Positions 7,916 to 16,091 of a DNA stretch of 47,906 nucleotides are shown piece after piece. The translations under genes were made by a program, and so were the position numbers. Within the stretch, counting starts at the first letter, position 1, and each line of letters starts with the position of its first letter. The stretch comes from an uncultured Bacilli bacterium (GTDB lineage Bacteria > Bacillota_I > Bacilli_A > RF39 > UBA660), in NCBI GenBank assembly GCA_910577075.1, contig CAJTKV010000007.1:1-47906 (forward strand), given 5' to 3'. The notes below the pieces were generated by a model, which saw nothing but the letters and a program-made list of their open reading frames with translations, was not told where the DNA came from and made no database searches.

Positions 7916-9550
7916 ATGGCATTAAAGACAAAAAATGATTATTGTAGAAAAATATTAGAAAAAAAGGATATTCTTATCGATGAATTAGTTGACGAATTTG
8001 GTGAAGAGACAAGAACCTTACTTGATCAAAACTTTGATAAAATTAATTTTCTATTTTTTATTGGAATACCAAATTTGAGAAAGCAAATAAATCAAAAGTA
8101 TTCTAAAAAAGCTGCCGATACAACTCTAGATTTTATAAAGAATTTTATTGGCTTTCAAGGGGCTTATATCAATGAAGAATTTTATGAATTAAGTGGATAT
8201 ACAATTGATGGAAAGCCAAGAAATGTCTTGAATAATATATATGGCGAAAATTTTATAACATTTGACTTAGCACCTAATCATCTAAAGAATAATATTGAAG
8301 GAATTTGGTCTTTTAATCCCGATATAGATATGGAAAAAGTAAAGAGATATGGCGAAAGCCGTGGAAAGACAAGCATTGAGATGTTAACCTCATTGAAATG
8401 TACTTTTTTAAGATATTTAAAAAAATATCCTGAAGATTTTACCGATGAACAAATAATCAGTGATTCGCATTATCAAGAATATTGTGAGTATTATAGTAAT
8501 GGTATTAAAAAATACCTATGTGATATGGAAGAAAACCAAAAATGTGTATCGGAAGAATTAGCATTATTAAATTATCTCATGGTAAATAAGAGCATAATTT
8601 ATTTAGAATCCCTTAGATCAATACTTCGAGATTATCTATATCCATACTTGTCCGAATCCGATAAAAGAGTAGTAGATTCCGGTGCTGATTTTCAACTTGA
8701 AGATGTAAGTTTAATGCATCAAATATTTTATTATAACCAAGATTTAGAACAACCATCAAAGGTTGAATTAATGAGTGATGATGAAATTAATGAGTTAGTT
8801 ACTTCACCAAGTAATAATTTTAGTAAAGATATTGATGTCCGAAAAATAGTTAAAGAAGCTCGTGAGAATGCCAATAAAAAAGCTATAATAGAGTATAATA
8901 GACTTGTCGTATTTAATACCAATATGGATTTAGCAAAAGAAACTCCCAATATTGATTTATCTAAATTAGACGGGGAGATGATTAGCATCTTTGAACAAGA
9001 AGATGGCATCGAAAAGGGAAGATATATAGTCTTTGATCCTTATGCTAGTCCCGAGGAAAATTATGATGTCCATCTAAGACATGAACTTAGACACTCACTT
9101 ACGACATCTATGTCTATAAATCAAGACGGAATAGTTATTGTTAAGGTTGGAAATAATTTGTTCTTCTATTTGAATAATCAACTAATTGGCAGCGAAAATA
9201 CGGATTTTAATGAGTACTTCACTCAAAAAAAGGCCTTGGCAAATACTAAGGAAGCATATAAACACGGTATATATGTTTTAACGCCGCCTAATACTCAAGC
9301 TCCAACACCTGTAACCTCTGGTTATGATGTATATTTACCTGAATTCGATAAAATATATTCTTGTCTATCTTCAAAGGCTAGACAGAGTGTAATAGAACCG
9401 ACAAATGAAAAACTATATAGTGAAATACCACCAATAAGTATCAAGGATTTAGAAAGCAAAATATCGCATGGCGAAATATTAGATGAAAATATTTTAAAAG
9501 AATTGATTGAAACCAAATGTGAGGATATAATCAATAAAGTACATATGTAA
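7916..9550 (+). CDS. Large unrecognised protein with HExxH metallopeptidase motif
   Basis: A 544-residue soluble protein with no signal peptide or membrane segment. It has a possible zinc-binding motif H389-E390-L-R-H393. A candidate third ligand glutamate lies in N-E433-Y-F-T-Q, about 40 residues downstream, in the gluzincin arrangement. The first 380 residues are helical and unrecognised. A proline-rich TPPNTQAPTPVTSGYDVY segment lies near residue 465. SD AAGGAAG precedes ATG 7916. The gene sits 55 nt after the rlmCD-like gene and may be read through from it. The peptidase call rests only on the motif and the spaced glutamate. Confidence 0.6.
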   Translation: MALKTKNDYCRKILEKKDILIDELVDEFGEETRTLLDQNFDKINFLFFIGIPNLRKQINQKYSKKAADTTLDFIKNFIGFQGAYINEEFYELSGYTIDGKPRNVLNNIYGENFITFDLAPNHLKNNIEGIWSFNPDIDMEKVKRYGESRGKTSIEMLTSLKCTFLRYLKKYPEDFTDEQIISDSHYQEYCEYYSNGIKKYLCDMEENQKCVSEELALLNYLMVNKSIIYLESLRSILRDYLYPYLSESDKRVVDSGADFQLEDVSLMHQIFYYNQDLEQPSKVELMSDDEINELVTSPSNNFSKDIDVRKIVKEARENANKKAIIEYNRLVVFNTNMDLAKETPNIDLSKLDGEMISIFEQEDGIEKGRYIVFDPYASPEENYDVHLRHELRHSLTTSMSINQDGIVIVKVGNNLFFYLNNQLIGSENTDFNEYFTQKKALANTKEAYKHGIYVLTPPNTQAPTPVTSGYDVYLPEFDKIYSCLSSKARQSVIEPTNEKLYSEIPPISIKDLESKISHGEILDENILKELIETKCEDIINKVHM

Positions 9551-9567
9551 ATGTACTTTTTTATTTA
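9536..9567 (+). terminator. Terminator overlapping the stop codon
   Basis: Perfect 9-bp stem AAAGTACAT (9536-9544) and ATGTACTTT (9551-9559), then TTTATTTATT. The stop codon lies in the loop. Confidence 0.85.
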
Positions 9568-9617
9568 TTGTGTTTACATCGTTTTTATAATAATCTTGCA
9601 ATAATAAGAATTATTTA

Positions 9618-9626
9618 TGATAAAAT
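9618..9626 (+). promoter_or_regulatory. Extended -10 promoter of the ART-like/HD cassette
   Basis: TGA followed by TAAAAT, about 36 nt before the ATG at 9663. No other promoter-like element lies between this and the terminator at 9567. Confidence 0.45.
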
Positions 9627-9662
9627 TAATGTATAAAAATATGATTATAGGAGTTTAAAAAC

Positions 9663-10406
9663 ATGCGTGATTTTGATTTAGAGCAATATGAATCCATTGA
9701 TATAAGAAAATTGCCCAAAAATGCTTATTATCATTATACAAATATCAATAATTTAGATAGTATCTTAAATAATGGTTTAATTCCCACCATTGGTGATAAT
9801 GCCGTGGGAATCGAAAAAAGTGAAAAGATCTTTTTCACCATTGGCACTACAAATTCCCTTGTTTTAATGGAATCTTGGCTTCGTTGGTTGGTTGCCAAAT
9901 CCCTATCTGATATGCCGGGAGAAAAATTAGATAAGCCCGTTTATAAACTTGCGACTAATCTTCTTAAAATAAAAATGCTCCAGCCCCTTCTAACTTTTGT
10001 CGTCAAATGTGAATTTAAGTCGAAGAAGATTCGCCTAAAAGAATATAAAAATTTAAAGAATATACTCGATAATTCAGTTTATTTATCGCTAGACCTAGAA
10101 TACTTCAGTGATTACTCCCTAAACGATATAGACGAGGTCAAAAATGGTAATTTTGATAAGAAATTATTAAAGCTTATGTATAATAATTCCAATGTCAATG
10201 ATGAATATATGGAATATTGGAATATGCATACATACTCTGATAAACAAATTGAACCAGAAAAAATTCATCTATTAAAAATTGGAGATTCTTATAAAGCCAG
10301 CGATATATTAGAATATATGCGTAAAAATACCGAGATAAAGATAAAAAGAGATTTGCCATTTTTATATGGTTACTTTAAATGGTTAAAAACTTTAGAAGAG
10401 AAGTGA
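9663..10406 (+). CDS. Possible ADP-ribosyltransferase-fold protein, paralogue 1
   Basis: 247 residues. The N-terminal pattern Y-H24-Y-T-N...NL..IL..GLIP (22-41), followed by KIFFTIG, resembles the first strand-helix unit of DarT-like and KptA-like members of the ADP-ribosyltransferase superfamily. There, the histidine of an H-[YIF]-T motif contacts NAD. The C-terminal part (MEYWNMHTYSDK then IEPEKIHLL) also fits the late strands of that fold. No clear catalytic glutamate is identified. The next gene is a paralogue with the same blocks. SD AGGAG lies 9 nt upstream of the ATG. The fold call is inference; expression and three-gene linkage are well supported. Confidence 0.5.
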   Translation: MRDFDLEQYESIDIRKLPKNAYYHYTNINNLDSILNNGLIPTIGDNAVGIEKSEKIFFTIGTTNSLVLMESWLRWLVAKSLSDMPGEKLDKPVYKLATNLLKIKMLQPLLTFVVKCEFKSKKIRLKEYKNLKNILDNSVYLSLDLEYFSDYSLNDIDEVKNGNFDKKLLKLMYNNSNVNDEYMEYWNMHTYSDKQIEPEKIHLLKIGDSYKASDILEYMRKNTEIKIKRDLPFLYGYFKWLKTLEEK

Positions 10407-10410
10407 TTGT

Positions 10411-11118
10411 ATGGAAAGATATATTTTAAGTAAAAAAGACATGTATCATAATTATTTCCACATGACTCATGAAAAAAATCTTGAAAATATTAAAATGCAT
10501 GGATTACTACCCAATATTGGAGCCCATGCCAAATATATTGAAAAGAGCAAAAAGGTCTTTTTCGTCGAAGGTATCGATAACTTTTTATTACTATTTGACT
10601 GTTGGATTAATTGTTATTTTTATATTCCTGTCATTCCTTTCATATACCAACTAGGAGCCTTCTTCCTGAGACAAAAATGGTTTCCTATGTTTATTGCTGA
10701 TGGCTATTTTGGTACTCTAAAAAAGAGCAAACTTCAAAGAAAAAGAGCCTTTAAAATCTTCGATGGATTTTTAAATGATTCCATAGTACTAAAACTTGAT
10801 TTAGAGGAAAATGTCGATTTTAATTATCACGATGAAGACGAAATAAAGGCCAGAGGATATCAAAAGAGACACTTAGAACTGATGGGATATTCTAAAAAAT
10901 ATTCAACTCTAGAAAATAATAGCATGGATAAATGGAATTTACATGCTTTTAGCAATCATAAAATAGATAGTAAAAAAATAAAAATATGTTATTTAGAAGA
11001 TGAATCATATAAATTAAAAGATATCTTTAAATATTGTCTAGAAAATACTAAAATAGATATAGAAAATGTCTGTCCCATTTTATGGGATTATATAACTAGT
11101 AGAAAGGGAGTGTTTTAG
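10411..11118 (+). CDS. Possible ADP-ribosyltransferase-fold protein, paralogue 2
   Basis: 235 residues. Shares with its upstream neighbour the blocks F-H17-M-T-H, NL..I...GLLPNIGAHA, IEKSKKVFF, a long SIVLKLDLEE strand, and D-KWNLHAFSNHKID..KI. The central part (about residues 68-95) is more hydrophobic, with aromatic and proline residues, than in paralogue 1, where the same place is basic. It starts 4 nt after the preceding stop, and its own stop is 1 nt from the HD gene, so all three are translated together. This looks like an old tandem duplication with divergence. Function is unknown; ADP-ribose chemistry is a hypothesis from the N-terminal motif. Confidence 0.5.
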   Translation: MERYILSKKDMYHNYFHMTHEKNLENIKMHGLLPNIGAHAKYIEKSKKVFFVEGIDNFLLLFDCWINCYFYIPVIPFIYQLGAFFLRQKWFPMFIADGYFGTLKKSKLQRKRAFKIFDGFLNDSIVLKLDLEENVDFNYHDEDEIKARGYQKRHLELMGYSKKYSTLENNSMDKWNLHAFSNHKIDSKKIKICYLEDESYKLKDIFKYCLENTKIDIENVCPILWDYITSRKGVF

Positions 11119-11119
11119 A

Positions 11120-11752
11120 ATGGAAAAAAGTTACATAAAGAGAATGGAACTTAAATATCTCTATGATATTGGCATAAATAAAAATCAAATAGATTTAGTC
11201 GCAAAACTTGTTAACGAAGGCATCGAGAAAAAACTATACACAAATAGTACCATTCCCTATCACAGTCTAAATCATGCGGAAAGAGTAATAATTTATTCCC
11301 TTTGGATTATTCACGAATTAGAAAAAAATGGAATATCTGTTGCAAACCAAGAAATCGTCTTAAAATCAGCGTTATATCATGACTGTGGAAGAACTTGGAA
11401 TATCTTTGGTGAGAATCACGGAATACTTGGTGCTAAAAAAGCTCGTTTAATTCTTAAAGATGAAGTAGATGATAAAACTTTAAATATCATAGAACTTCTC
11501 ATCGAAACTCATGCTCAAAAGGAAAACAAAGTAAACTTTAAAAATTATGAATTTACTGATGAGGAGAAGAAAAATATCCAACTTTTATCCGATATATTAA
11601 AAGATGCAGATGCTCTTGATCGCAATAGAATAAAATTATTTTCTTTTGCTCGATGCAAAGAAGAATATTTAAGAACAGAAGCTGCTAAAAAGATTTACTT
11701 AATGAGCAATGAATTTTATGATAAATACATTGAAGCAACGAAAAGAAAGTAA
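11120..11752 (+). CDS. HD-domain phosphohydrolase
   Basis: A 210-residue protein with the HD superfamily metal ligands in order: H48-x3-H52, H87-D88, H100, H131, and D162-A-D164. HD proteins of this type hydrolyse phosphomonoesters, phosphodiesters or nucleotides using two metals. The pattern HSLNHAERV at the front and YHDCGR resembles HD/PDEase domains rather than dGTPases. It is the third gene of a tight cassette with the two ART-like paralogues (1-nt spacing, SD GGGAG). The context makes nucleotide or ADP-ribose derivative turnover a reasonable guess. The terminator begins inside its stop codon. Confidence 0.8.
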   Translation: MEKSYIKRMELKYLYDIGINKNQIDLVAKLVNEGIEKKLYTNSTIPYHSLNHAERVIIYSLWIIHELEKNGISVANQEIVLKSALYHDCGRTWNIFGENHGILGAKKARLILKDEVDDKTLNIIELLIETHAQKENKVNFKNYEFTDEEKKNIQLLSDILKDADALDRNRIKLFSFARCKEEYLRTEAAKKIYLMSNEFYDKYIEATKRK

Positions 11753-11782
11753 CTTATTATGCTTAATAAGTTATTTTTTATT
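11751..11782 (+). terminator. Strong terminator after the HD gene
   Basis: Perfect 9-bp stem AACTTATTA (11751-11759) and TAATAAGTT (11764-11772), TGCT loop, then ATTTTTTATTT. Confidence 0.9.
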
Positions 11783-11810
11783 TGACGCCCCTCTAAAGTA
11801 ATGTTACTAT
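11782..11810 (+). promoter_or_regulatory. Sigma-A promoter with both -35 and extended -10
   Basis: TTGACG (11782-11787), 17-nt spacer, TACTAT (11805-11810) preceded by TGT. One of the few promoters in the window with a recognisable -35. Confidence 0.75.
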
Positions 11811-11839
11811 ATAGCATAAATGAACTTTAGGAGGATAAT

Positions 11840-12517
11840 ATGCTTGATAATGAAAAAAATATATTGCAAGAAAAATTAAACAGAATAATTTCTCGATTAG
11901 AAATTTTAAATAGCAAAAAGGATAGGGAAAAAGACAAAATAGCCGAGTTAGAATATCTTCAATCTTCCTATTCCAAATATTGTGAAGCCCAAAGGAACTT
12001 AAAAACTGCTTGGATTATTTATCCTATTGCCGGTGTAGCAACTGAAATATTAATGCACTATGTGTATGATATCTTCTTCATTTCGGACCTTACCAAATGG
12101 CAAGTAATTTATGACGTCATTCCGGTAGCTTGTCTGCTAATGAGTATTGGATCTTCTGTGAATCCTCTCTATAGCTATATCCAAAATAAAAAGAATGCAA
12201 ATATAGATGAAGAGGAAGTTGCAAGGAAAAAAGAATTATCCCAAAACACCTTAAAAGAGATAGTAAATCAAATCAGTTCTCTAAAAGACCAGCAAACAAC
12301 TTATTCCGAAGACTTAAAAAATATCGAGAATCTACCCAATATTCTTAGCAGAATTAAAAGAGATGCCAGCATCTTCGATTGTGAAGCAGATGCACATCCA
12401 ACAATTGAAGGAGTTTTATTAGATGAGTTTTCAAACTTTCTCAATGAAAAAGTGGACTATTCTAAAGTTCAACTTATGCCTGATATTGATATTAAAGAAT
12501 ATAAATTAAAAAAATAA
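11840..12517 (+). CDS. Coiled-coil membrane protein, function unknown
   Basis: 225 residues. An N-terminal coiled coil (about 1-50, with heptad leucines and isoleucines) leads into two hydrophobic helices at about 55-75 and 85-110. A second charged coiled coil (about 120-165) and a short acidic tail follow. Both coils would lie on the same, probably cytoplasmic, side. SD AGGAGG precedes the ATG, and a strong promoter lies just upstream. I recognise no family. The 48-nt gap to the next gene holds a small inverted repeat but no T-run, so the two may be co-transcribed. Confidence 0.68.
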   Translation: MLDNEKNILQEKLNRIISRLEILNSKKDREKDKIAELEYLQSSYSKYCEAQRNLKTAWIIYPIAGVATEILMHYVYDIFFISDLTKWQVIYDVIPVACLLMSIGSSVNPLYSYIQNKKNANIDEEEVARKKELSQNTLKEIVNQISSLKDQQTTYSEDLKNIENLPNILSRIKRDASIFDCEADAHPTIEGVLLDEFSNFLNEKVDYSKVQLMPDIDIKEYKLKK

Positions 12518-12565
12518 AACATTAAAAAATGTCTTATTGACATACAAGCCTAGATAAGGGGTATT

Positions 12566-13834
12566 ATGAAAAAATTAGAAGAACTTGCCAGTAAATATAT
12601 CAAAAAGACATCTGATAACATCTATTACATTGATGGCTATGAAGAAGATGAAGAGAGCATTAAAAAAGCAATAATAGAAGCTAAAAGTATATTAGCATCT
12701 AAACCTATTGCTTTTTCTTTAGATGACTTTGTTTTGGTTCGCATTACCTCGGAAAAAAATTATCCTCGTAACTTTAAATACTTTGCCTTAGATGAAAGAA
12801 ATGCCTATGTTCCCATCGAAAATCCATTTTATTCCCTTATAGGTTATTTAAGGTATGGAGTTAACGATTATTATCGCGACTTAGAAGTTGGATGTCCACA
12901 TGAAGAAATTAATTATGAAGCATATAACATTATAGCTCCCCGATATCGCGATACTAAACATTTTAGCATTAATAGTTTAGCATCAAATATTTACCAAATG
13001 TTTGGTTATAAAGTTGAATTTGACAAGGGCAAATCGGTAATTATTATTGAACCCTTAAAGGAGCGAATAAATGATCCAAAATTAGTCAACTTAAATCCCG
13101 TAGATACTTTTTTTGATTTAAAAGATAGTTCTTTAGATATAAGTAAAAATGCCGTAATGGTAATCCAAGAGGACTTCTTAAAAGATTCACAAGATCAAGA
13201 ATTTAAAGAAAAACTGCAAAATTATCCGGTCTTTATATACAAGACTAATTCTGCTTTAGCCGTTGATTTGGTATTGGCATTTTTAGGTTATATTCCCCAA
13301 AGATCTGTTCAACAAAGTAAATTAAAACCAGAATGCTTTTTTGTAAATCATCAAGAGATAAGTGACAAAGAATTTATAAGACAATACCAAGAATATATCG
13401 AATACTTAAACCAAACATATCTCCACACGACATATTTACAAGTTCCCGAATATTATCAAAAGAATCGCCGTTCGCATGCTCGTGATTTTATAGGCTTACC
13501 AGGGGTATTACACTCGGAAACGGCATATGCCCATGCCGAACAAGAAAGAAATATTGAATCTGACATAAATGTCTACAAGGAATATATAAGCTATATGTTT
13601 TCCCATGTTGGAGTCTCTTCCGATATCTTATCCGATTATTTGAAACTAGTAGAGGATGATGTTATGGATATTGGCTCTTTACCCATAAAACGCACATTCT
13701 TTGAAAGTTTCCGTAAATATGAAAATGTCATTCGCGATATGGTTGTCAAACTTACTTATCCCAAATATGATGAATTAACGGAAGAATTTAATCAACGTCA
13801 ATTATCTAAAATTGATAAATCACGCCAGGGATAA
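12566..13834 (+). CDS. Lineage-specific protein, function unknown
   Basis: 422 residues, soluble, with no signal peptide. The N-terminal half has alternating strands and charged helices (KPIAFSLDDFVLVRIT; NAYVPIENPFYSLIGYLRYG). The C-terminal half contains RRSHARDFIGLPGVLHSETAY near residue 315 and two helices after it. I recognise no catalytic motif. SD AAGGGG lies 6 nt before the ATG. It probably follows the coiled-coil membrane protein in one transcript. No clear terminator lies before the ZIP gene. Confidence 0.65.
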   Translation: MKKLEELASKYIKKTSDNIYYIDGYEEDEESIKKAIIEAKSILASKPIAFSLDDFVLVRITSEKNYPRNFKYFALDERNAYVPIENPFYSLIGYLRYGVNDYYRDLEVGCPHEEINYEAYNIIAPRYRDTKHFSINSLASNIYQMFGYKVEFDKGKSVIIIEPLKERINDPKLVNLNPVDTFFDLKDSSLDISKNAVMVIQEDFLKDSQDQEFKEKLQNYPVFIYKTNSALAVDLVLAFLGYIPQRSVQQSKLKPECFFVNHQEISDKEFIRQYQEYIEYLNQTYLHTTYLQVPEYYQKNRRSHARDFIGLPGVLHSETAYAHAEQERNIESDINVYKEYISYMFSHVGVSSDILSDYLKLVEDDVMDIGSLPIKRTFFESFRKYENVIRDMVVKLTYPKYDELTEEFNQRQLSKIDKSRQG

Positions 13835-13902
13835 TTCTTTCTTTTGCACACTCTTCTTTTATCTGAATAGAATATCATAGAGAAGAAAGGACAAAAGTTT
13901 AT

Positions 13903-14667
13903 ATGAAAATATTAATAGGCGTTTTGATACCCTTTATTGGAACTTCTATAGGAGCTTCCTTGGTATATCTAATGAAAGATAAAATTAACGAAACCTTAGA
14001 AAAGATTCTTTTAGGTTTTGCCTCTGGTGTTATGATAGCTGCTTCTGTTTGGTCACTTTTGATTCCGGCCATTGAAAGAAGTGAAGAATTAGGTACTCTT
14101 CCTTGGTTACCTCCGGCAATAGGCTTTATTTTAGGAATCTTATCATTAATATATATTGATCGTTTAACTAAAAAAATGAACAGTGATGCATCATTGATTG
14201 AAAATAAAATGAAAAAGACGAAAATGTTATTTCTTGCTGTAACAATTCACAATGTTCCAGAAGGTATGGCTGTCGGCGTAATATTTGCTGGCTTTCTTGC
14301 GGGAGCTCCCGGAATAACTTTAGCCGGAGCGTTTGCTTTAGCTATAGGAATAGCTATTCAAAACTTCCCCGAAGGTGCAATCATCTCTATGCCTTTAAAG
14401 AATGCAGGTTTAAGTAAGAATAAATCTTTTTTTTGGGGAGTCATTTCCGGAGTAGTAGAACCTCTAGCATCTGGATTAACTATTGCCTTAACGAGTTTAG
14501 TTGTTCCAGTACTGCCATATCTTTTAGCGTATGCCGCTGGAGCTATGATCTATGTTGTAGTTCACGAATTAATCCCCGATGCTCAAAAAGAAAGTAATAA
14601 TTTTGGCCCTCTAGGTGTCGCCATAGGGTTTACAATAATGATGATTCTTGACGTTGCCTTGGGTTAA
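13903..14667 (+). CDS. zupT: ZIP family metal transporter (ZupT/GufA type)
   Basis: An inner-membrane divalent metal importer, usually for zinc, with broad specificity in the ZupT/GufA branch. It has 254 residues and about eight hydrophobic helices. The family's metal-site helices are visible as HNVPEGMAVGV (about residues 116-126) and QNFPEGAIISMPL (about 156-168), with VVHELIPDAQ near the C-terminus. Its stop codon overlaps that of the convergent tspO gene at TTAA. No Zur-like operator is evident upstream. The symbol is by family resemblance. Confidence 0.88.
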   Translation: MKILIGVLIPFIGTSIGASLVYLMKDKINETLEKILLGFASGVMIAASVWSLLIPAIERSEELGTLPWLPPAIGFILGILSLIYIDRLTKKMNSDASLIENKMKKTKMLFLAVTIHNVPEGMAVGVIFAGFLAGAPGITLAGAFALAIGIAIQNFPEGAIISMPLKNAGLSKNKSFFWGVISGVVEPLASGLTIALTSLVVPVLPYLLAYAAGAMIYVVVHELIPDAQKESNNFGPLGVAIGFTIMMILDVALG

Positions 14668-15119
14668 TTTAACATGTATATTCCAATGGTTAAATAAGTG
14701 GCATATAAGCACCAAATAAAATAAGGAATATTTAAAAAACAACAAAATTTATCATTCTTATAAAATAAAACTAACATCCACAATACTAAAAAATCTAAGA
14801 GAATGATCCACCAACATGCAAGTAAGCGATATTTAAATAGGAAAAAGATAATTGACCATAAAATATTGACGACAAATTGGGCGTAATAGGCGCCCTTTTC
14901 TAATCCTTTAATATCATTTTTTCTATTTAATAAAAGATAACTTATACCCATTAACAAGTAAATTATACTCCAAGCAATAGGAAAAATAAATTTAGGTGGA
15001 GAAAACAAAGGTTTAATTAAATAATCATAATCTATCTTATTCTTTATAATTAGTCCAACTAAACTTCCTAAAATAATTGGAAAAAACAATTGAACAACTT
15101 TTTTTAATTTATCTTTCAC
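14664..15119 (-). CDS. tspO: TspO/MBR family membrane protein
   Basis: The TspO family has five membrane helices and binds porphyrins; it is linked to tetrapyrrole and stress responses. The 151-residue protein shows the five helices and hallmark motifs: PLFSPPKFIFPIAWSIIYLLMG (helix 2), QFVVNILWSIIFF (helix 3) and IPYFIWCLYATYLTIGIYMLN (helix 5). The start is GTG 15119, with GGAAGTGA 4 nt upstream. It is divergent from the XRE-CYTH regulator, and its -35 region overlaps a perfect dyad, so it is a plausible target of that regulator. It meets the ZIP gene tail to tail with a 4-nt overlap. Confidence 0.85.
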   Translation of the reverse strand: MKDKLKKVVQLFFPIILGSLVGLIIKNKIDYDYLIKPLFSPPKFIFPIAWSIIYLLMGISYLLLNRKNDIKGLEKGAYYAQFVVNILWSIIFFLFKYRLLACWWIILLDFLVLWMLVLFYKNDKFCCFLNIPYFIWCLYATYLTIGIYMLN

Positions 15120-15173
15120 AAAATCACTTCCATTATAAGTCTATGTATTATAAAATATTCTATAACTTTAAAT

Positions 15174-15188
15174 TCTACAAATTGTAGA
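15174..15188. promoter_or_regulatory. Perfect 15-bp dyad between tspO and the XRE-CYTH gene
   Basis: TCTACAA - A - TTGTAGA, 7-bp arms around one base. It lies directly upstream of the -35 position of the XRE-CYTH promoter and over the -35 region of a tspO promoter (reverse TATAAT at 15152-15147). It is a good candidate operator for the adjacent XRE protein. Confidence 0.6.
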
Positions 15189-15208
15189 GAAAAATGAATA
15201 ACTCATAA

Positions 15209-15217
15209 TGTTATAAT
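15209..15217 (+). promoter_or_regulatory. Extended -10 promoter of the XRE-CYTH gene
   Basis: TGT followed by TATAAT, 18 nt before the ATG. With a 17-nt spacer the -35 would be at 15189-15194, abutting the dyad. Confidence 0.6.
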
Positions 15218-15235
15218 GAACTTAGAGGTGATAAT

Positions 15236-16018
15236 ATGACAGAAAAGGAAAGTACGCTAGGAGAAAGACTACTCAAGGCTCGTAAAGAAAAAAAGTTAAG
15301 TCAAGCAGAATTAGGAGAAAAGATATTTGTAAGTGATAAAACCATTTCCAGTTGGGAATCCAATAGAACTGTTCCTGATTTAGATACACTAGCTAAAATA
15401 AGTGTTCTATTAGAAGTTCGCATAACTGATTTATTATATGGAAATAATCTCCGCAATGATATAGAAACGGAAATCAGAATAAAATTAAGTGATATAGAAT
15501 ATAAAAATCTAAAATTAGTTTTGGATAATAATGGAAAATTTTTAAAAGAAATACACCAAAAAGATACTTATTATTCACCTAAGTTCCGTGACTTTTTAGC
15601 CCATGAGTATCCCTATGAATGGCTTCGAATTGGTCAGAGGGGCAATCAGATAATAGTAAATTATAAACACTGGTATCCTGAAGGAGCTAAAATTAACACA
15701 CACTGTGATGAATATGAAGTAGAAATTGACGATGCTACAAATATGGATAAAATATTTAAAGTTTTAGATTTAGAAGAAATAGCTGTTGTCGATAAAAATC
15801 GCATAACATATAGTTATCTAGAAAAATATGAGATAGCTCTAGATACGGTAGAAAATCTTGGATATTTTGTCGAAATAGAAGTGAAAAAATATGAACAAGA
15901 ACCTCTAGAAGAATATGAAAGATTACTAAAAACAGCCAAAGATTTGCATCTAAATCTCAATAACATAGATCGACGTGGTTATCCATATCACATCATTGAT
16001 GCCAAAAAAGTAGACTAA
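15236..16018 (+). CDS. XRE HTH regulator fused to a CYTH domain
   Basis: Residues 8-68 are an XRE/Cro helix-turn-helix (LSQAELGEKIFVSDKTISSWE) with the usual DLLYG tail. Residues 76 to about 225 are a CyaB-like CYTH domain. It shows the ExExR-type entry E-T-E-I-R, HQKDTYY at about 107, LRIGQRG at 130, EYEVEID near 160, VVDKNRITY and LGYFVEIEV. CYTH tunnels bind triphosphate groups (ATP, thiamine triphosphate, polyphosphate). The fusion suggests a repressor that senses a triphosphate-containing ligand; this is inference. It is divergent from tspO across a dyad and likely autoregulated. SD GAGGTG precedes the ATG. Confidence 0.87.
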   Translation: MTEKESTLGERLLKARKEKKLSQAELGEKIFVSDKTISSWESNRTVPDLDTLAKISVLLEVRITDLLYGNNLRNDIETEIRIKLSDIEYKNLKLVLDNNGKFLKEIHQKDTYYSPKFRDFLAHEYPYEWLRIGQRGNQIIVNYKHWYPEGAKINTHCDEYEVEIDDATNMDKIFKVLDLEEIAVVDKNRITYSYLEKYEIALDTVENLGYFVEIEVKKYEQEPLEEYERLLKTAKDLHLNLNNIDRRGYPYHIIDAKKVD

Positions 16019-16041
16019 CAATCTATTTTTTTTATGTTGTG

Positions 16042-16050
16042 TGGTATAAT
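16042..16050 (+). promoter_or_regulatory. Extended -10 promoter
   Basis: TGG followed by TATAAT, 41 nt before the ATG at 16092, preceded by a T-rich tract that may end the upstream unit. Confidence 0.6.
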
Positions 16051-16091
16051 GAAAAAGACCTGAAATTATAATTAATGAAGGAGGACATAAT

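Noticed and set aside
8731..9534. Long open frames on the reverse strand inside the HExxH gene
   Set aside because: They lie antisense to a well-formed gene with SD and terminator, have no SD of their own and show the composition expected of a shadow frame. The same applies to reverse frames inside the SIS, ABC, polA, mutM, gltX, sigG and SPFH genes.
10469..10654. 61-codon frame inside ART-like paralogue 2
   Set aside because: It is an out-of-frame shadow; the outer frame is supported by homology to its neighbour.
12518..12565. Inverted repeat AATGTC-TTATT-GACAT as a terminator
   Set aside because: It has short arms and no T-run, and the next gene has no promoter of its own, so it is more likely an intra-operon spacer.
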